Positions 7,053-15,813 of a stretch of DNA of 17,499 nucleotides are shown piece after piece. Position 1 is the stretch's first letter. Each line of letters begins with the position of its first letter. Below the pieces are notes generated by a model. The model ran no database searches. It saw only the letters and a list, made by a program, of their open reading frames with translations, and was not told the origin of the DNA. The stretch is taken from assembly GCA_013336035.1 (NCBI GenBank), contig JAAXUL010000062.1, positions 1 through 17,499 on the forward strand, written 5' to 3'. A program made the position numbers and the translations under genes. The DNA is from Chloroflexales bacterium (lineage in GTDB: Bacteria > Chloroflexota > Chloroflexia > Chloroflexales > Chloroflexaceae).

Positions 7053-8450
7053 ATGACCGATGATCCAATGACTCGGCTCGCCGCGATCTCGCCCCTAGAC
7101 GGGCGCTATAGGGGCGATGTGGCCGGCCTGGCGGGCTATTTCAGCGAGGCGGCCCTCTTTCGCTACCGCGTGCGCGTCGAGGTCGAGTACCTGATCTTCC
7201 TGTCGCGCGCCCCCAGCGTCGGCTTCGTGCCGCCGCTCGAGCCCCATCAGCAGGCCGCCCTGCGGCTCCTCTACCGGCAGTTCAGCGACGATGACGCCCG
7301 CGCCATTGCCGCCTGGGACCGCAGGGTCAACCACGATGTCAAGGCCGTCGAGTACTGGCTGCGCGAGCAGCTCGACAGGCTCGGGCTGAGCCAGTGGAAC
7401 GAGGCGGTCCACTTCGCGCTCACCTCTGAGGATGTGAACAACCTGGCCTACGGCCTGCTGGTGCGCGAGGCCCGCGACCTGGTGCTGCTGCCGGCCCTGG
7501 GCAAGATCCTTGAGCGGCTGCGCGATCTGGCCGACGCCGAGGCGGCCACCCCTATGCTCGCCCGCACCCACGGCCAGCCGGCCACCCCCACCACCTTCGG
7601 CAAAGAGGTCAACGTCTTCTTCTCGCGCCTGCGCCGGGCCAACGCCGACATCCTGGGCGTGAAGCTTACCGGCAAGCTCAATGGCGCCACCGGCACCTTC
7701 GCCGCCCAGGTCGCTGCCCTGCCGAAGGTTGACTGGGTCAGGTTCTCGAAGGCCTTCGTGCGCTCGCTCGACCTCGAGCCGGTGCTGCTGACGACGCAGA
7801 TCGAGCCCCACGATAGCCTGGCGATCCTCTGCGATGCAGTGAAGCGGGCTAACAATATCCTGGTCGACCTCTGCCAGGACTTCTGGCGCTATGTCAGCGA
7901 CGGCTACCTGTTCCAGGCGCCAAAGCCCGGCGAGGTCGGCTCCTCGACCATGCCCCACAAGGTCAACCCGATCGACTTCGAGAACGCCGAGGGCAACCTG
8001 GGCCTGTCCAACGCGCTGCTCGAGCACTTTAGCCGCAAGCTGCCGATCTCGCGGCTGCAGCGAGACCTCTCGGACAGCACGGTGCTGCGCAACCTGGGCG
8101 TGGCCTTCGGCTATAGCCTGGTGGGCTACCAGCGGGCGCTGCGGGGTCTCGACAAGGTGACGGTGCGCGGCGAGCGGCTGCGCGCCGAGCTGGCGGCCCA
8201 CCCCGAGGTGCTGGCCGAGGCCGTGCAGACCATCTTGCGGCGCGAGGCCTACCCCGAGCCCTACGAGGCGCTCAAGGCGCTGACCAGGGGCCGCGAGCTG
8301 AGCCTCGAGCTGCTGCACCGCTTTGTGGAGGACCTGTCGGTGGGCGAGGCGGTCAAGGCCGAGCTGCGGGCCCTCACGCCCGAGGGCTACACGGGCCTGG
8401 CCGAGCAGCTGGCCCGCCTGCGGGACGAGCAGGCCTTCGGCGGGTGGTGA
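7053..8450 (+). CDS. purB: Adenylosuccinate lyase
   Basis: This 465-residue enzyme cleaves SAICAR to AICAR and adenylosuccinate to AMP, releasing fumarate, in purine synthesis. The N-terminus AAISPLDGRY and the lyase signature SSTMPHKVNPIDFEN (near residue 297) are those of the E. coli-type PurB, distinct from the Bacillus/Thermotoga type. The SSTMPHK loop supplies the catalytic serine. Histidine H173 in ARTHGQPATPTTFGKEV is the conserved general-acid residue, and TSEDVNN (about residue 126) lines the active site. I prefer ATG 7053 because GGAGG at 7042-7046 is six bases upstream; a GTG at 7047 overlaps that site. It is a single gene flanked by non-coding DNA on both sides, with no other purine gene nearby. 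Confidence 0.97.
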   Translation: MTDDPMTRLAAISPLDGRYRGDVAGLAGYFSEAALFRYRVRVEVEYLIFLSRAPSVGFVPPLEPHQQAALRLLYRQFSDDDARAIAAWDRRVNHDVKAVEYWLREQLDRLGLSQWNEAVHFALTSEDVNNLAYGLLVREARDLVLLPALGKILERLRDLADAEAATPMLARTHGQPATPTTFGKEVNVFFSRLRRANADILGVKLTGKLNGATGTFAAQVAALPKVDWVRFSKAFVRSLDLEPVLLTTQIEPHDSLAILCDAVKRANNILVDLCQDFWRYVSDGYLFQAPKPGEVGSSTMPHKVNPIDFENAEGNLGLSNALLEHFSRKLPISRLQRDLSDSTVLRNLGVAFGYSLVGYQRALRGLDKVTVRGERLRAELAAHPEVLAEAVQTILRREAYPEPYEALKALTRGRELSLELLHRFVEDLSVGEAVKAELRALTPEGYTGLAEQLARLRDEQAFGGW

Positions 8451-8501
8451 TCGCTGCCGCGGCATAGACCTGTGGCACTAGATGCGGGCCCCACTGGTAC
8501 T

Positions 8502-8541
8502 AGCGTGGCTGTAACCTTGTGGGCTATTCACAGCCAGCGCT
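8502..8541 (+). terminator. Possible purB 3' hairpin (no T tract)
   Basis: AGCGTGGCTGT (8502-8512) pairs with ACAGCCAGCGCT (8530-8541) over 11 base pairs with one bulged base and a 17-base loop, starting 51 bases after the purB stop. There is no run of T, so it could protect a 3' end rather than terminate. Confidence 0.35.
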
Positions 8542-8555
8542 GGGAATGCTAGAGT
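8527..8555 (+). promoter_or_regulatory. Promoter-like sequence for a candidate small RNA
   Basis: TTCACA (8527-8532) matches the -35 consensus in five of six bases. After a 17-base spacer comes TAGAGT (8550-8555), preceded by TGC to give an extended -10. The predicted start of transcription is near 8562. No open frame with a ribosome binding site follows. Confidence 0.45.
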
Positions 8556-8561
8556 AGCGGT

Positions 8562-8690
8562 GCGGTCGGGTCTGGGAGAGGCCGGTGACGCAACTGGCGC
8601 CAGGAGCCGCCCCTTCTCCTTAGCCGGATCACTTGACAGGATTGGCACAGCAGGTCGCACCCTTATGCGGCCTGCTGTGTTATTTGTGTA
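8562..8690 (+). ncRNA. Candidate small RNA, about 130 nt, unknown family
   Basis: The segment lies between a promoter-like sequence (8527-8555) and a strong intrinsic terminator (8645-8690). It can fold: GGAGAGG (8575-8581) pairs with CCTTCTCC (8612-8619, one bulge), enclosing CCGGT/ACTGG (8582-8586 with 8593-8597). In addition GGTGCG at the 5' end (8559-8564) is complementary to CGCACC (8656-8661) in the terminator's left arm. Pairing of the ends would therefore compete with terminator formation. I compared it by eye with 6S, SRP, tmRNA, RNase P, tRNA and common riboswitch motifs and recognised none. In GC-rich DNA hairpins arise by chance; the promoter-terminator pairing is the better evidence. 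Confidence 0.35.
8645..8690 (+). terminator. Intrinsic terminator upstream of HU
   Basis: CACAGCAGGTCGCA (8646-8659) pairs with TGCGGCCTGCTGTG (8666-8679). This gives 14 base pairs with one U-G wobble, plus a further G-U closing pair, and a six-base loop. It is followed by TTATTTGTGT. The T-rich side faces the plus strand. It is 195 bases after the purB stop, so it may end a separate small transcript, or purB read-through. Confidence 0.75.
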
Positions 8691-8796
8691 AAGCTATTGT
8701 TAAAATAAATAGAACTTGCGTTCTTAAGCCTCTGTGGCTTTCTGATGCGGTAAAACGGCTGTGGAAAATCTGAGATGGCGATTATGGCGTTACAAT

Positions 8797-8827
8797 GCGA
8801 CAGGGGTATTGACAAGTGCGGTATACT
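8797..8827 (+). promoter_or_regulatory. HU gene promoter region
   Basis: TATACT (8822-8827) is a clear -10 box and predicts a start near 8834, giving a 40-base leader with a strong ribosome binding site. The best-placed -35 is GCGACA (8797-8802, 19-base spacer). A perfect TTGACA (8809-8814) lies only 7 bases before the -10 box, too close to act with it. Confidence 0.5.
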
Positions 8828-8873
8828 GCGTCCCGAAGGGCTAAAGTCCAAACTCACAAGGAGGACTGCACCG

Positions 8874-9155
8874 ATGCAGAAGACTGACTTTATCAAGGCC
8901 GTTGCAGAGAAGGCGGGCGTGTCGCAGAAGGAGACGAAGCTCGTCGTCGACTCGGCCCTAGAGGTTATCACCGAGCAGCTGCGCCGGGGCGACAAAGTCA
9001 CCCTGACGGGCTTCGGCACCTTCGAGGTGCGCTCGCGCCAGGCCCGCGAGGGTGTGAACCCTCAAACCCGGGACAAGATCCAGATCCCGGCCACCAAGAC
9101 CCCCGGATTCAGCGCCAGCAGCACCCTAAAAGAGGCGGTCAAGGGCAGCGAGTAG
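8874..9155 (+). CDS. hup: HU-family DNA-binding protein
   Basis: A 93-residue nucleoid protein, standard HU length, that binds and bends DNA non-specifically as a dimer. The N-terminal helical dimerisation part (MQKTDFIKAVAEKAGVSQKE) is followed by GFGTFEVRSRQAREGVNPQT, the family signature leading into the DNA-binding beta arm (NPQTRDKIQIPATKTPGF), with proline in the arm and the usual C-terminal helix. The start is set by AAGGAGG at 8858-8864, nine bases before the ATG. An upstream in-frame ATG at 8775 would place the promoter and ribosome binding site inside the gene and is rejected. It is a single-gene unit with its own promoter, convergent with pullulanase. HU and IHF cannot be fully separated by eye, but the lone gene and sequence favour HU. 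Confidence 0.96.
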   Translation: MQKTDFIKAVAEKAGVSQKETKLVVDSALEVITEQLRRGDKVTLTGFGTFEVRSRQAREGVNPQTRDKIQIPATKTPGFSASSTLKEAVKGSE

Positions 9156-9195
9156 CGCCACCGGCGCCCAGAGATGACGCGCATATTGGCATTGG

Positions 9196-9221
9196 ACAGG
9201 GAGGGCAATTGCCCTCCCTGT
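9196..9221. terminator. Bidirectional hairpin between HU and pullulanase
   Basis: A perfect 26-base palindrome whose left arm is ACAGGGAGGGCAA. As RNA it forms an 11-base-pair stem with an AATT loop, identical from either strand. It sits 40 bases after the HU stop and 47 bases after the pullulanase stop, in the convergent gap, so it can serve both genes. Neither side has a T tract. Confidence 0.65.
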
Positions 9222-9268
9222 AGTGTCAGAGGCGTGACGCAGGGGTGCGCGGGCTGGCCCGCCGCGCG

Positions 9269-11956
<2,688 letters not shown>

Positions 11957-11998
11957 AGCGAGAGTCCTTGCCAGGGATATTGCGACCTATCGGACGAG

Positions 11999-12007
11999 AG
12001 TATAGCA
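11999..12007 (-). promoter_or_regulatory. Extended -10 promoter of pulA
   Basis: On the minus strand TGCTATACT (12007-11999) is an extended -10 element and predicts a start near 11992, a 35-base leader. The -35 position (12022-12027) reads GTGCGG, far from consensus, and lies inside a palindrome. Confidence 0.5.
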
Positions 12008-12020
12008 GAAGGGTGGTCAT

Positions 12021-12036
12021 ACCGCACGGTTGCGGT
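12021..12036. promoter_or_regulatory. Palindrome over the pulA -35 position, possible operator
   Basis: ACCGCA and TGCGGT form a perfect 6-base inverted repeat separated by CGGT. It covers the expected -35 site of pulA, as a repressor operator or activator site would, and lies upstream of the divergent protease. The binding protein is unknown, and such a short repeat can occur by chance. Confidence 0.35.
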
Positions 12037-12111
12037 TCTTCTCCCATGCGAAGCCTGCGCCTGTACTATGATGGAGCCGGGTTGCCTGGCGGGGACTTTG
12101 GCGGGGGGTGT

Positions 12112-13158
12112 ATGGCGTCGGAACCTGGCACTATGCTTGGCCTACGCCCAGAGCCGCGGACGGGGCTGCGGGGCTGGGTGGGGCGCCATGCGCTGGCGGC
12201 CTTCTTTGGACTGACCTATACGATCTCGTGGGCGATCTGGCTGAGCGAGCCATTGCTCGCGGGCTACGACCCGGTGGGCAGCGAGTGGTACGGCATGCTG
12301 GCGCCCTACGGGCCGGCCCTCGCGGCGATCGCCCTGGCGGCCCTGCTCAGCGAAGGTCGAGCGGAGCCAGCGCCCCTGGGGCCGCGCCTCGCGGCGGCAG
12401 CCCTGGCCCTCGGCGCGGCCCTCTGGGCCAGCTGGCCCCAGCTGGCCGCCGTGTGGGTGAGCCCGCACCAGCCGATCTCCCTAGTCCTGTGGCTGGCCAT
12501 CACGCTGCTGCCGGCCTGGATCGTCTGGCTAGCGGGCGCGCGTGCGCGCGGCCTGCGCACCCTGCTCGGCTCGCTGACGCGCTGGCGCCACCACTATAAC
12601 CACTACCTGCTGGCCCTGCTGCTCTTGCCGGTGGCCGGGCTGGCCGGGATCATCGCGCTGCGGGTGCTCGGCGAGCCCTGGCCGAGCTTCCCCCGGACGG
12701 AGCCGCCGCTGACCCTGCTGCAGGATCTGCTCTTCGTCTTCGTCTCGACCATACTCTATGGCGGCGGGCTGGCCGAGGAGCCGGGGTGGCGCGGCTTTGC
12801 GCTGCCGCGGCTTCAGGAGCGCTTTGACCCCCTGACGGCGAGCGTTATCCTGAGCATCGCCTGGAGCATCTGGTATGTGCCGCTGCACCTGATGACGGCC
12901 GCAACGAGCGGCCTGCCCGTCACCCACGGCCTGGTGTCCGGGCTGTCCCTGCGCCTGCTCAGCATCCTCCCCATGATGATCGCCTACACGTGGCTGTACA
13001 ACAGGTCGCGGGGGAGCCTGCTGCTTCTGGTGATCATGCACGCCTCGGTGACCAACACCCTGGGGTGGTGGCTGCCGATCACGGGCGGGCTGTACCTGGG
13101 CGTGTACGCGCTGGTGCCGGTGCTGGTGGTGATGGACCGGATGTGGCGGCGGCGGTAG
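12112..13158 (+). CDS. CPBP family intramembrane metalloprotease (CAAX/Abi type)
   Basis: A 348-residue polytopic membrane protein with about eight hydrophobic helices. The three CPBP motifs are intact: EEPGWRGF (E222, E223, R227), a histidine in WYVPLH (H259), and HASVTN (H310, N315). They form the metal-binding active site within the membrane, as in Rce1-type proteases. Bacterial relatives have been linked to bacteriocin self-immunity, envelope processing or signalling; the substrate here is unknown. I start at ATG 12112, which follows a GGGGGG stretch. Upstream in-frame ATGs at 12046 and 11968 have no ribosome binding site and would put a -10-like TATGAT (12067-12072) inside the gene. It diverges from pulA and converges on the FAD enzyme. 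Confidence 0.87.
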   Translation: MASEPGTMLGLRPEPRTGLRGWVGRHALAAFFGLTYTISWAIWLSEPLLAGYDPVGSEWYGMLAPYGPALAAIALAALLSEGRAEPAPLGPRLAAAALALGAALWASWPQLAAVWVSPHQPISLVLWLAITLLPAWIVWLAGARARGLRTLLGSLTRWRHHYNHYLLALLLLPVAGLAGIIALRVLGEPWPSFPRTEPPLTLLQDLLFVFVSTILYGGGLAEEPGWRGFALPRLQERFDPLTASVILSIAWSIWYVPLHLMTAATSGLPVTHGLVSGLSLRLLSILPMMIAYTWLYNRSRGSLLLLVIMHASVTNTLGWWLPITGGLYLGVYALVPVLVVMDRMWRRR

Positions 13159-13166
13159 AGGTCGGG

Positions 13167-13182
13167 GCAATCCGCCGATTGC
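13167..13182. terminator. Small bidirectional hairpin in the convergent gap
   Basis: GCAATC-CGCC-GATTGC is a perfect 6-base-pair stem with a 4-base loop in the 38-base gap between the protease and FAD enzyme stops. It is short and lacks a T tract, so termination is plausible but unproven. Confidence 0.4.
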
Positions 13183-13196
13183 GCAGATGAACTAGA

Positions 13197-14534
13197 TCAC
13201 CTGAGCTGCGCCAGCAGCCGCCCGGCGGCCTGCTCGCCGCTGATGATCGCGCCCTCGACGAAGGGGCCGCCGAGGTAGTCGCCGGCGAAGACGAGGGCGC
13301 CGGCCTCGATCTCGCCGCGGGCGAAGCGCTCGATGCGCGCGAAGTGGCCCACATCGAAGAGCGGCAGGGCCTCGGGGCAGCGGTAGAGGCGCTGGAAGAG
13401 CATCGTGGGCGCGGGGTCGTAGGCAGGCGCGAGGCGGCGCAGGTCGGCGAGCATCAGCCGGGCCAAGGTCTCGTCGTCATACTGGCGCAGGGCCGCCGCT
13501 GCCGGGCCGCTCAGGTGGAGGCAGATCACATCGCGGCCGCGGGGCGCAAAGCCGGGGTCCTTGACCGTCTGCACCGTGGCCGAGGCCAGGAAGGGTGTCT
13601 CGCGGCGCGGGAAGAGCAGCCCGTAGACGCCGCGCGGCAGGCGCCCCCTGGTGCCCACGGCCAGGTTCACCGTGGACGAGTAGTCGATGGCCGCGAAGAA
13701 GGCCCGCCGCTCGTCGTCGAGCCATGGCAACATACGTGGCACGGCCGTGGCCGGGGTGGCCACCACCACCCCGTCGGCGGCGAGGCGCAGCTCGGCGCCG
13801 CCCACGTGGGCCCGCACCGCGTAGCCGCCGCCATCGTCGGGCGTGACGGACAGAACCTCGGCGGCGAGGCGCAGATCCAGGCCATCGGCGAGGGCCCGCG
13901 CGAGCTGGCCGAGGCCCTCGCGCAGGGTGAAGATCTGCAGGCCGGCCGGGCGGCTCAGCCCGGCCCGCAGCGCGATCAGCAGCATGGCGCGCGAGGTGCG
14001 CTCGGGCGTCCAGTAGAAGATCCCCGAGATGGGCGGCTGGAGCACATACTCGAGCAGCTCCTCGGAGAGGTGGGCGCGGGCGTAGTCGCCGACCGAGGCG
14101 TCGTCTACGGCAGCGGCCCGCTGGAAGGCGTGGATGTCGAGGATCGGCCGGTGGCGCATCAGTGAGCCGGCCAGGTACGAGAGGGCCAGCTTCTGGCGCG
14201 AGCCGACCAAGGGCGTGAAGGCGACGCGGGCGCTGGGCCAGAGAGGGTAGAGGCGCCCGTCGCGCAGGGTGGCGGCGCTGCTGGGGATGCGCCGTAGATC
14301 ACGGGCGAGGCCCAGCTGCTTGATCAAGGCCATGGTGCGCGTGTAGAAGCTGGCGAGGAACTCGGCGCCCAGCTCGATCTGGCAGCCCTCGACCACGGTC
14401 GTGCTGACCCTGCCGCCGACGACCGGCGCGCGCTCGAGGACGGTGACCCGCGCGCCGGCGGCCACAAGGCGGCGCGCCGCCGCGAGACCGGCAACCCCTG
14501 CGCCAATGACAACAATATGTGGTGAACCGCTCAT
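13197..14534 (-). CDS. FAD-dependent amine oxidase / protoporphyrinogen oxidase-like protein
   Basis: A 445-residue flavoprotein. The N-terminus HIVVIGAGVAGLAAARRL (from residue 6) is the dinucleotide-binding GxGxxG fold, followed by the acidic end of beta-2 (VLERAPVVGGR). The C-terminus GALVFAGDYLGGPFVEGAI is the second FAD-contacting motif of the monoamine oxidase/HemY/phytoene desaturase superfamily. Overall length and layout fit protoporphyrinogen oxidase-like or desaturase-like members, but the substrate cannot be read from motifs. There is no signal peptide. The start at ATG 14534 is where the homologous region begins; the frame stays open upstream to 15503 only because it runs through the opposite reading of the UbiA gene. 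It follows the prenyltransferase by 56 bases on the same strand, so the two probably act together. No clear ribosome binding site precedes it. Confidence 0.85.
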   Translation of the reverse strand: MSGSPHIVVIGAGVAGLAAARRLVAAGARVTVLERAPVVGGRVSTTVVEGCQIELGAEFLASFYTRTMALIKQLGLARDLRRIPSSAATLRDGRLYPLWPSARVAFTPLVGSRQKLALSYLAGSLMRHRPILDIHAFQRAAAVDDASVGDYARAHLSEELLEYVLQPPISGIFYWTPERTSRAMLLIALRAGLSRPAGLQIFTLREGLGQLARALADGLDLRLAAEVLSVTPDDGGGYAVRAHVGGAELRLAADGVVVATPATAVPRMLPWLDDERRAFFAAIDYSSTVNLAVGTRGRLPRGVYGLLFPRRETPFLASATVQTVKDPGFAPRGRDVICLHLSGPAAAALRQYDDETLARLMLADLRRLAPAYDPAPTMLFQRLYRCPEALPLFDVGHFARIERFARGEIEAGALVFAGDYLGGPFVEGAIISGEQAAGRLLAQLR

Positions 14535-14590
14535 GGTAGAAGAAAGAACGGCACCAGGGGGCACCATTCGGAAGTTCTGGCTGGTGGCGC

Positions 14591-15451
14591 CTAGCGCAGC
14601 AGGAGGGTTGGCAGCAGGCTTGTGATCCACAGGTAGCGCATCACCTTGAGGGCCAGGGTGATGGTCGCGTCGTCGGTCGAGCGGGCGAGGAGGGCGATGA
14701 TGCCTAAGATAGGCAGCAGGGCGCAGAGTAGCATCGCTATAGCGTAGGCCCACGAGGCCAGCCCGAGAGGCCAGGGCAGCAGGGCCACAGCGCAGAAGAG
14801 CAGGGCGATGAGCTGGAAGACGCGCACGGCGCCCGGTACGCCGAGGGCCGTGGCCACCGTGCTCAGGCCGGCGGCCCGGTCGCCCACGTGGTCGGCCGTG
14901 GTCTTGAGCACCTCGTGGCTGAAGTCGAACAGCCACATCAGCCCGGCCACCACCCAGACGGCCGAGGTGACGCCGCCCGCCGCCAGCGCGCCGTAGAGGG
15001 GCATGGTGGCGATCAGCAGGCCCATGCAGGCGTTGCCCACGAGGACCGTGGCCTTGAGGGCGAACGAGTAGAGCGCCGCTATGCCGATGGTCGCCGCGGC
15101 GATCAGGGCCATGGTAGGCCCGAGCAGCACGGCGGCGGCCATGGCCAGCCCCGCCAGGGCCGCCGCGAAGGCCAGGGCGTCGCGGCGCGCGAGAGTGCCC
15201 GCCGGGATCGGTCGGTACGGCTTGGCCAGCGTATCCACCTCGACGTCGACATAGTCGTTGATCACGAAGCCGAAGGCGATCACTAGCCCCACCACTATGG
15301 CGGCCAGCAATGGGCTGGCGGACAGCGCCCCTGTGAGCCCACCCGCCAGGTAGGCCCCGACCAGAGTGTAGGCCCCCGCGTAGAGGCTGTTCGTGAAGCG
15401 CGTGACCTGGAACAGCCCGGCGGCCTGCGTGCGTGCTCCGCTTGCGACCAC
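14591..15451 (-). CDS. UbiA-family membrane prenyltransferase
   Basis: A 286-residue integral membrane enzyme with about nine hydrophobic helices. It would transfer a polyprenyl chain from its diphosphate to an acceptor. The first Asp-rich motif is INDYVDVEVD (N65, D66, D69, D73), followed by KPYRPIPAG. The second is KTTADHVGD (D187, D191). Both Mg-diphosphate sites are therefore intact. The pattern is closest by eye to geranylgeranylglyceryl-phosphate/homogentisate/chlorophyll-synthase-like members rather than to UbiA or MenA proper; the acceptor is unknown. The start is GTG 15451, with AAAGGGA six bases upstream; an ATG at 15458 is out of frame. It is the first gene of a two-gene unit with the FAD enzyme, behind an extended -10 promoter. 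Confidence 0.88.
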   Translation of the reverse strand: MVASGARTQAAGLFQVTRFTNSLYAGAYTLVGAYLAGGLTGALSASPLLAAIVVGLVIAFGFVINDYVDVEVDTLAKPYRPIPAGTLARRDALAFAAALAGLAMAAAVLLGPTMALIAAATIGIAALYSFALKATVLVGNACMGLLIATMPLYGALAAGGVTSAVWVVAGLMWLFDFSHEVLKTTADHVGDRAAGLSTVATALGVPGAVRVFQLIALLFCAVALLPWPLGLASWAYAIAMLLCALLPILGIIALLARSTDDATITLALKVMRYLWITSLLPTLLLR

Positions 15452-15498
15452 ACCGCATCCCTTTCTTCATCGCGCCGCATTTGGCGCGTATTCGACGT

Positions 15499-15507
15499 AT
15501 CATAGCA
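15499..15507 (-). promoter_or_regulatory. Extended -10 promoter of the prenyltransferase unit
   Basis: On the minus strand TGCTATGAT (15507-15499) is an extended -10 element, predicting a start near 15492 and a 41-base leader. A weak -35 candidate TTAAAG (15529-15524) is 19 bases upstream. The same TGC-TA layout occurs at the pulA promoter and at the candidate small RNA promoter. Confidence 0.5.
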
Positions 15508-15612
15508 TGGGCGCCGTGGTTCGCTTTAACCTCGGGCTAACGACCGATGCCCTTTCTTCCTACCCTATGCTACCCTGGCGACAGTGTCACTGCTCACGCT
15601 TGGGGGATAGAG

Positions 15613-15699
15613 ATGGCGACTGACCTGCCGCGGCTGCTGGGCGGGCCCCTGTTCACACGGGGCCTGGCTAGCGCGCCCCGCGGTGCCCCGCCCAGCTGA
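15613..15699 (+). CDS. Possible leader peptide, 28 residues
   Basis: ATG 15613 to TGA 15699, with GGGGGA (15602-15607) a few bases upstream as ribosome binding site. The peptide (MATDLPRLLGGPLFTRGLAS, then APRGAPPS) has no run of a single amino acid that would identify a classical attenuator. It ends 24 bases before a terminator hairpin. Codon choice resembles neighbouring genes, but in this base composition short open frames are common. It matches no protein I know; if translated, its role would be in controlling the terminator. Confidence 0.3.
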   Translation: MATDLPRLLGGPLFTRGLASAPRGAPPS

Positions 15700-15722
15700 G
15701 CGGCAGGGCTACAGGCCTCTTC

Positions 15723-15756
15723 GCTGCGGACGCGCACGGCGCCCGCAGCTTTTTTT
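15723..15756 (+). terminator. Intrinsic terminator in the ABC exporter leader
   Basis: GCTGCGG (15723-15729) pairs with CCGCAGC (15743-15749). The inner GCGC/GCGC arms close a three-base ACG loop with a two-base bulge, and seven T follow (15750-15756). It is the clearest terminator in the window and points towards the exporter gene 57 bases away. Confidence 0.85.
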
Positions 15757-15801
15757 GTCCGCTCCGTCGCGCACATCGGGGACATGGTGCGGTGCAGTCG
15801 T

Positions 15802-15808
15802 AAGGAGG
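15802..15808 (+). promoter_or_regulatory. Ribosome binding site deciding the TTG start of the exporter
   Basis: AAGGAGG, a near-perfect Shine-Dalgarno, lies five bases before TTG 15814. An in-frame ATG at 15784 would put this site inside the coding sequence and has only a poor GGGG upstream. Confidence 0.7.
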
Positions 15809-15813
15809 ACCCC

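Larger units (their letters stand above)
8451..8873. other. Non-coding stretch between purB and HU
   Basis: 423 bases without a convincing protein gene. It holds, in order, a hairpin just after purB, a promoter-like sequence, a candidate small RNA ending at a strong terminator, a short AT-rich stretch (8681-8725) unlike the rest of the window, a small hairpin (AAGCC/GGCTT, 8726-8740) and the HU promoter. Small open frames on the minus strand here are low-complexity or overlap HU and look like noise. Confidence 0.7.
15508..15813 (+). other. Leader region of the ABC exporter gene
   Basis: About 300 bases between the divergent prenyltransferase promoter and the exporter. It holds a short symmetric element CAGTGTCACTG (15582-15592), a possible 28-codon leader peptide (15613-15699), a GGCCCC/GGGGCC hairpin (15644-15664), an intrinsic terminator with seven T (15723-15756) and a strong ribosome binding site (15802-15808). 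Candidate -10 boxes (TATGCT 15566, TACCCT 15571) are weak and no good -35 is seen. Confidence 0.6.

Noticed and set aside
7095..8465. 456-codon open frame on the minus strand opposite purB
   Set aside because: Composition typical of an antisense shadow; purB on the other strand has full family motifs and a ribosome binding site.
8562..8690. Known RNA family (6S, SRP, tmRNA, RNase P, tRNA, c-di-GMP or cobalamin riboswitch)
   Set aside because: None of the diagnostic core sequences of these families could be found by eye; kept only as an unassigned candidate.
8663..9019. 118-codon minus-strand frame over the HU promoter and 5' half of hup
   Set aside because: Low-complexity Ser/Arg-rich product overlapping a well-supported gene and its promoter, with no ribosome binding site.
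12112..13158. CPBP protease as part of an anti-phage or bacteriocin system
   Set aside because: Abi/CAAX family names suggest it, but no toxin, peptide, modification or defence gene is next to it; neighbours are pullulanase and the FAD enzyme.
13197..15503. One 768-codon open frame on the minus strand suggesting a fusion protein
   Set aside because: Its first 323 codons are the wrong reading frame of the UbiA-family gene, Arg/Gly/Pro-rich and without domain motifs; the real FAD protein begins at 14534.
15670..15760. T-box riboswitch before the ABC exporter
   Set aside because: No AGGGTGGnACCGCG-type T-box sequence precedes the terminator.
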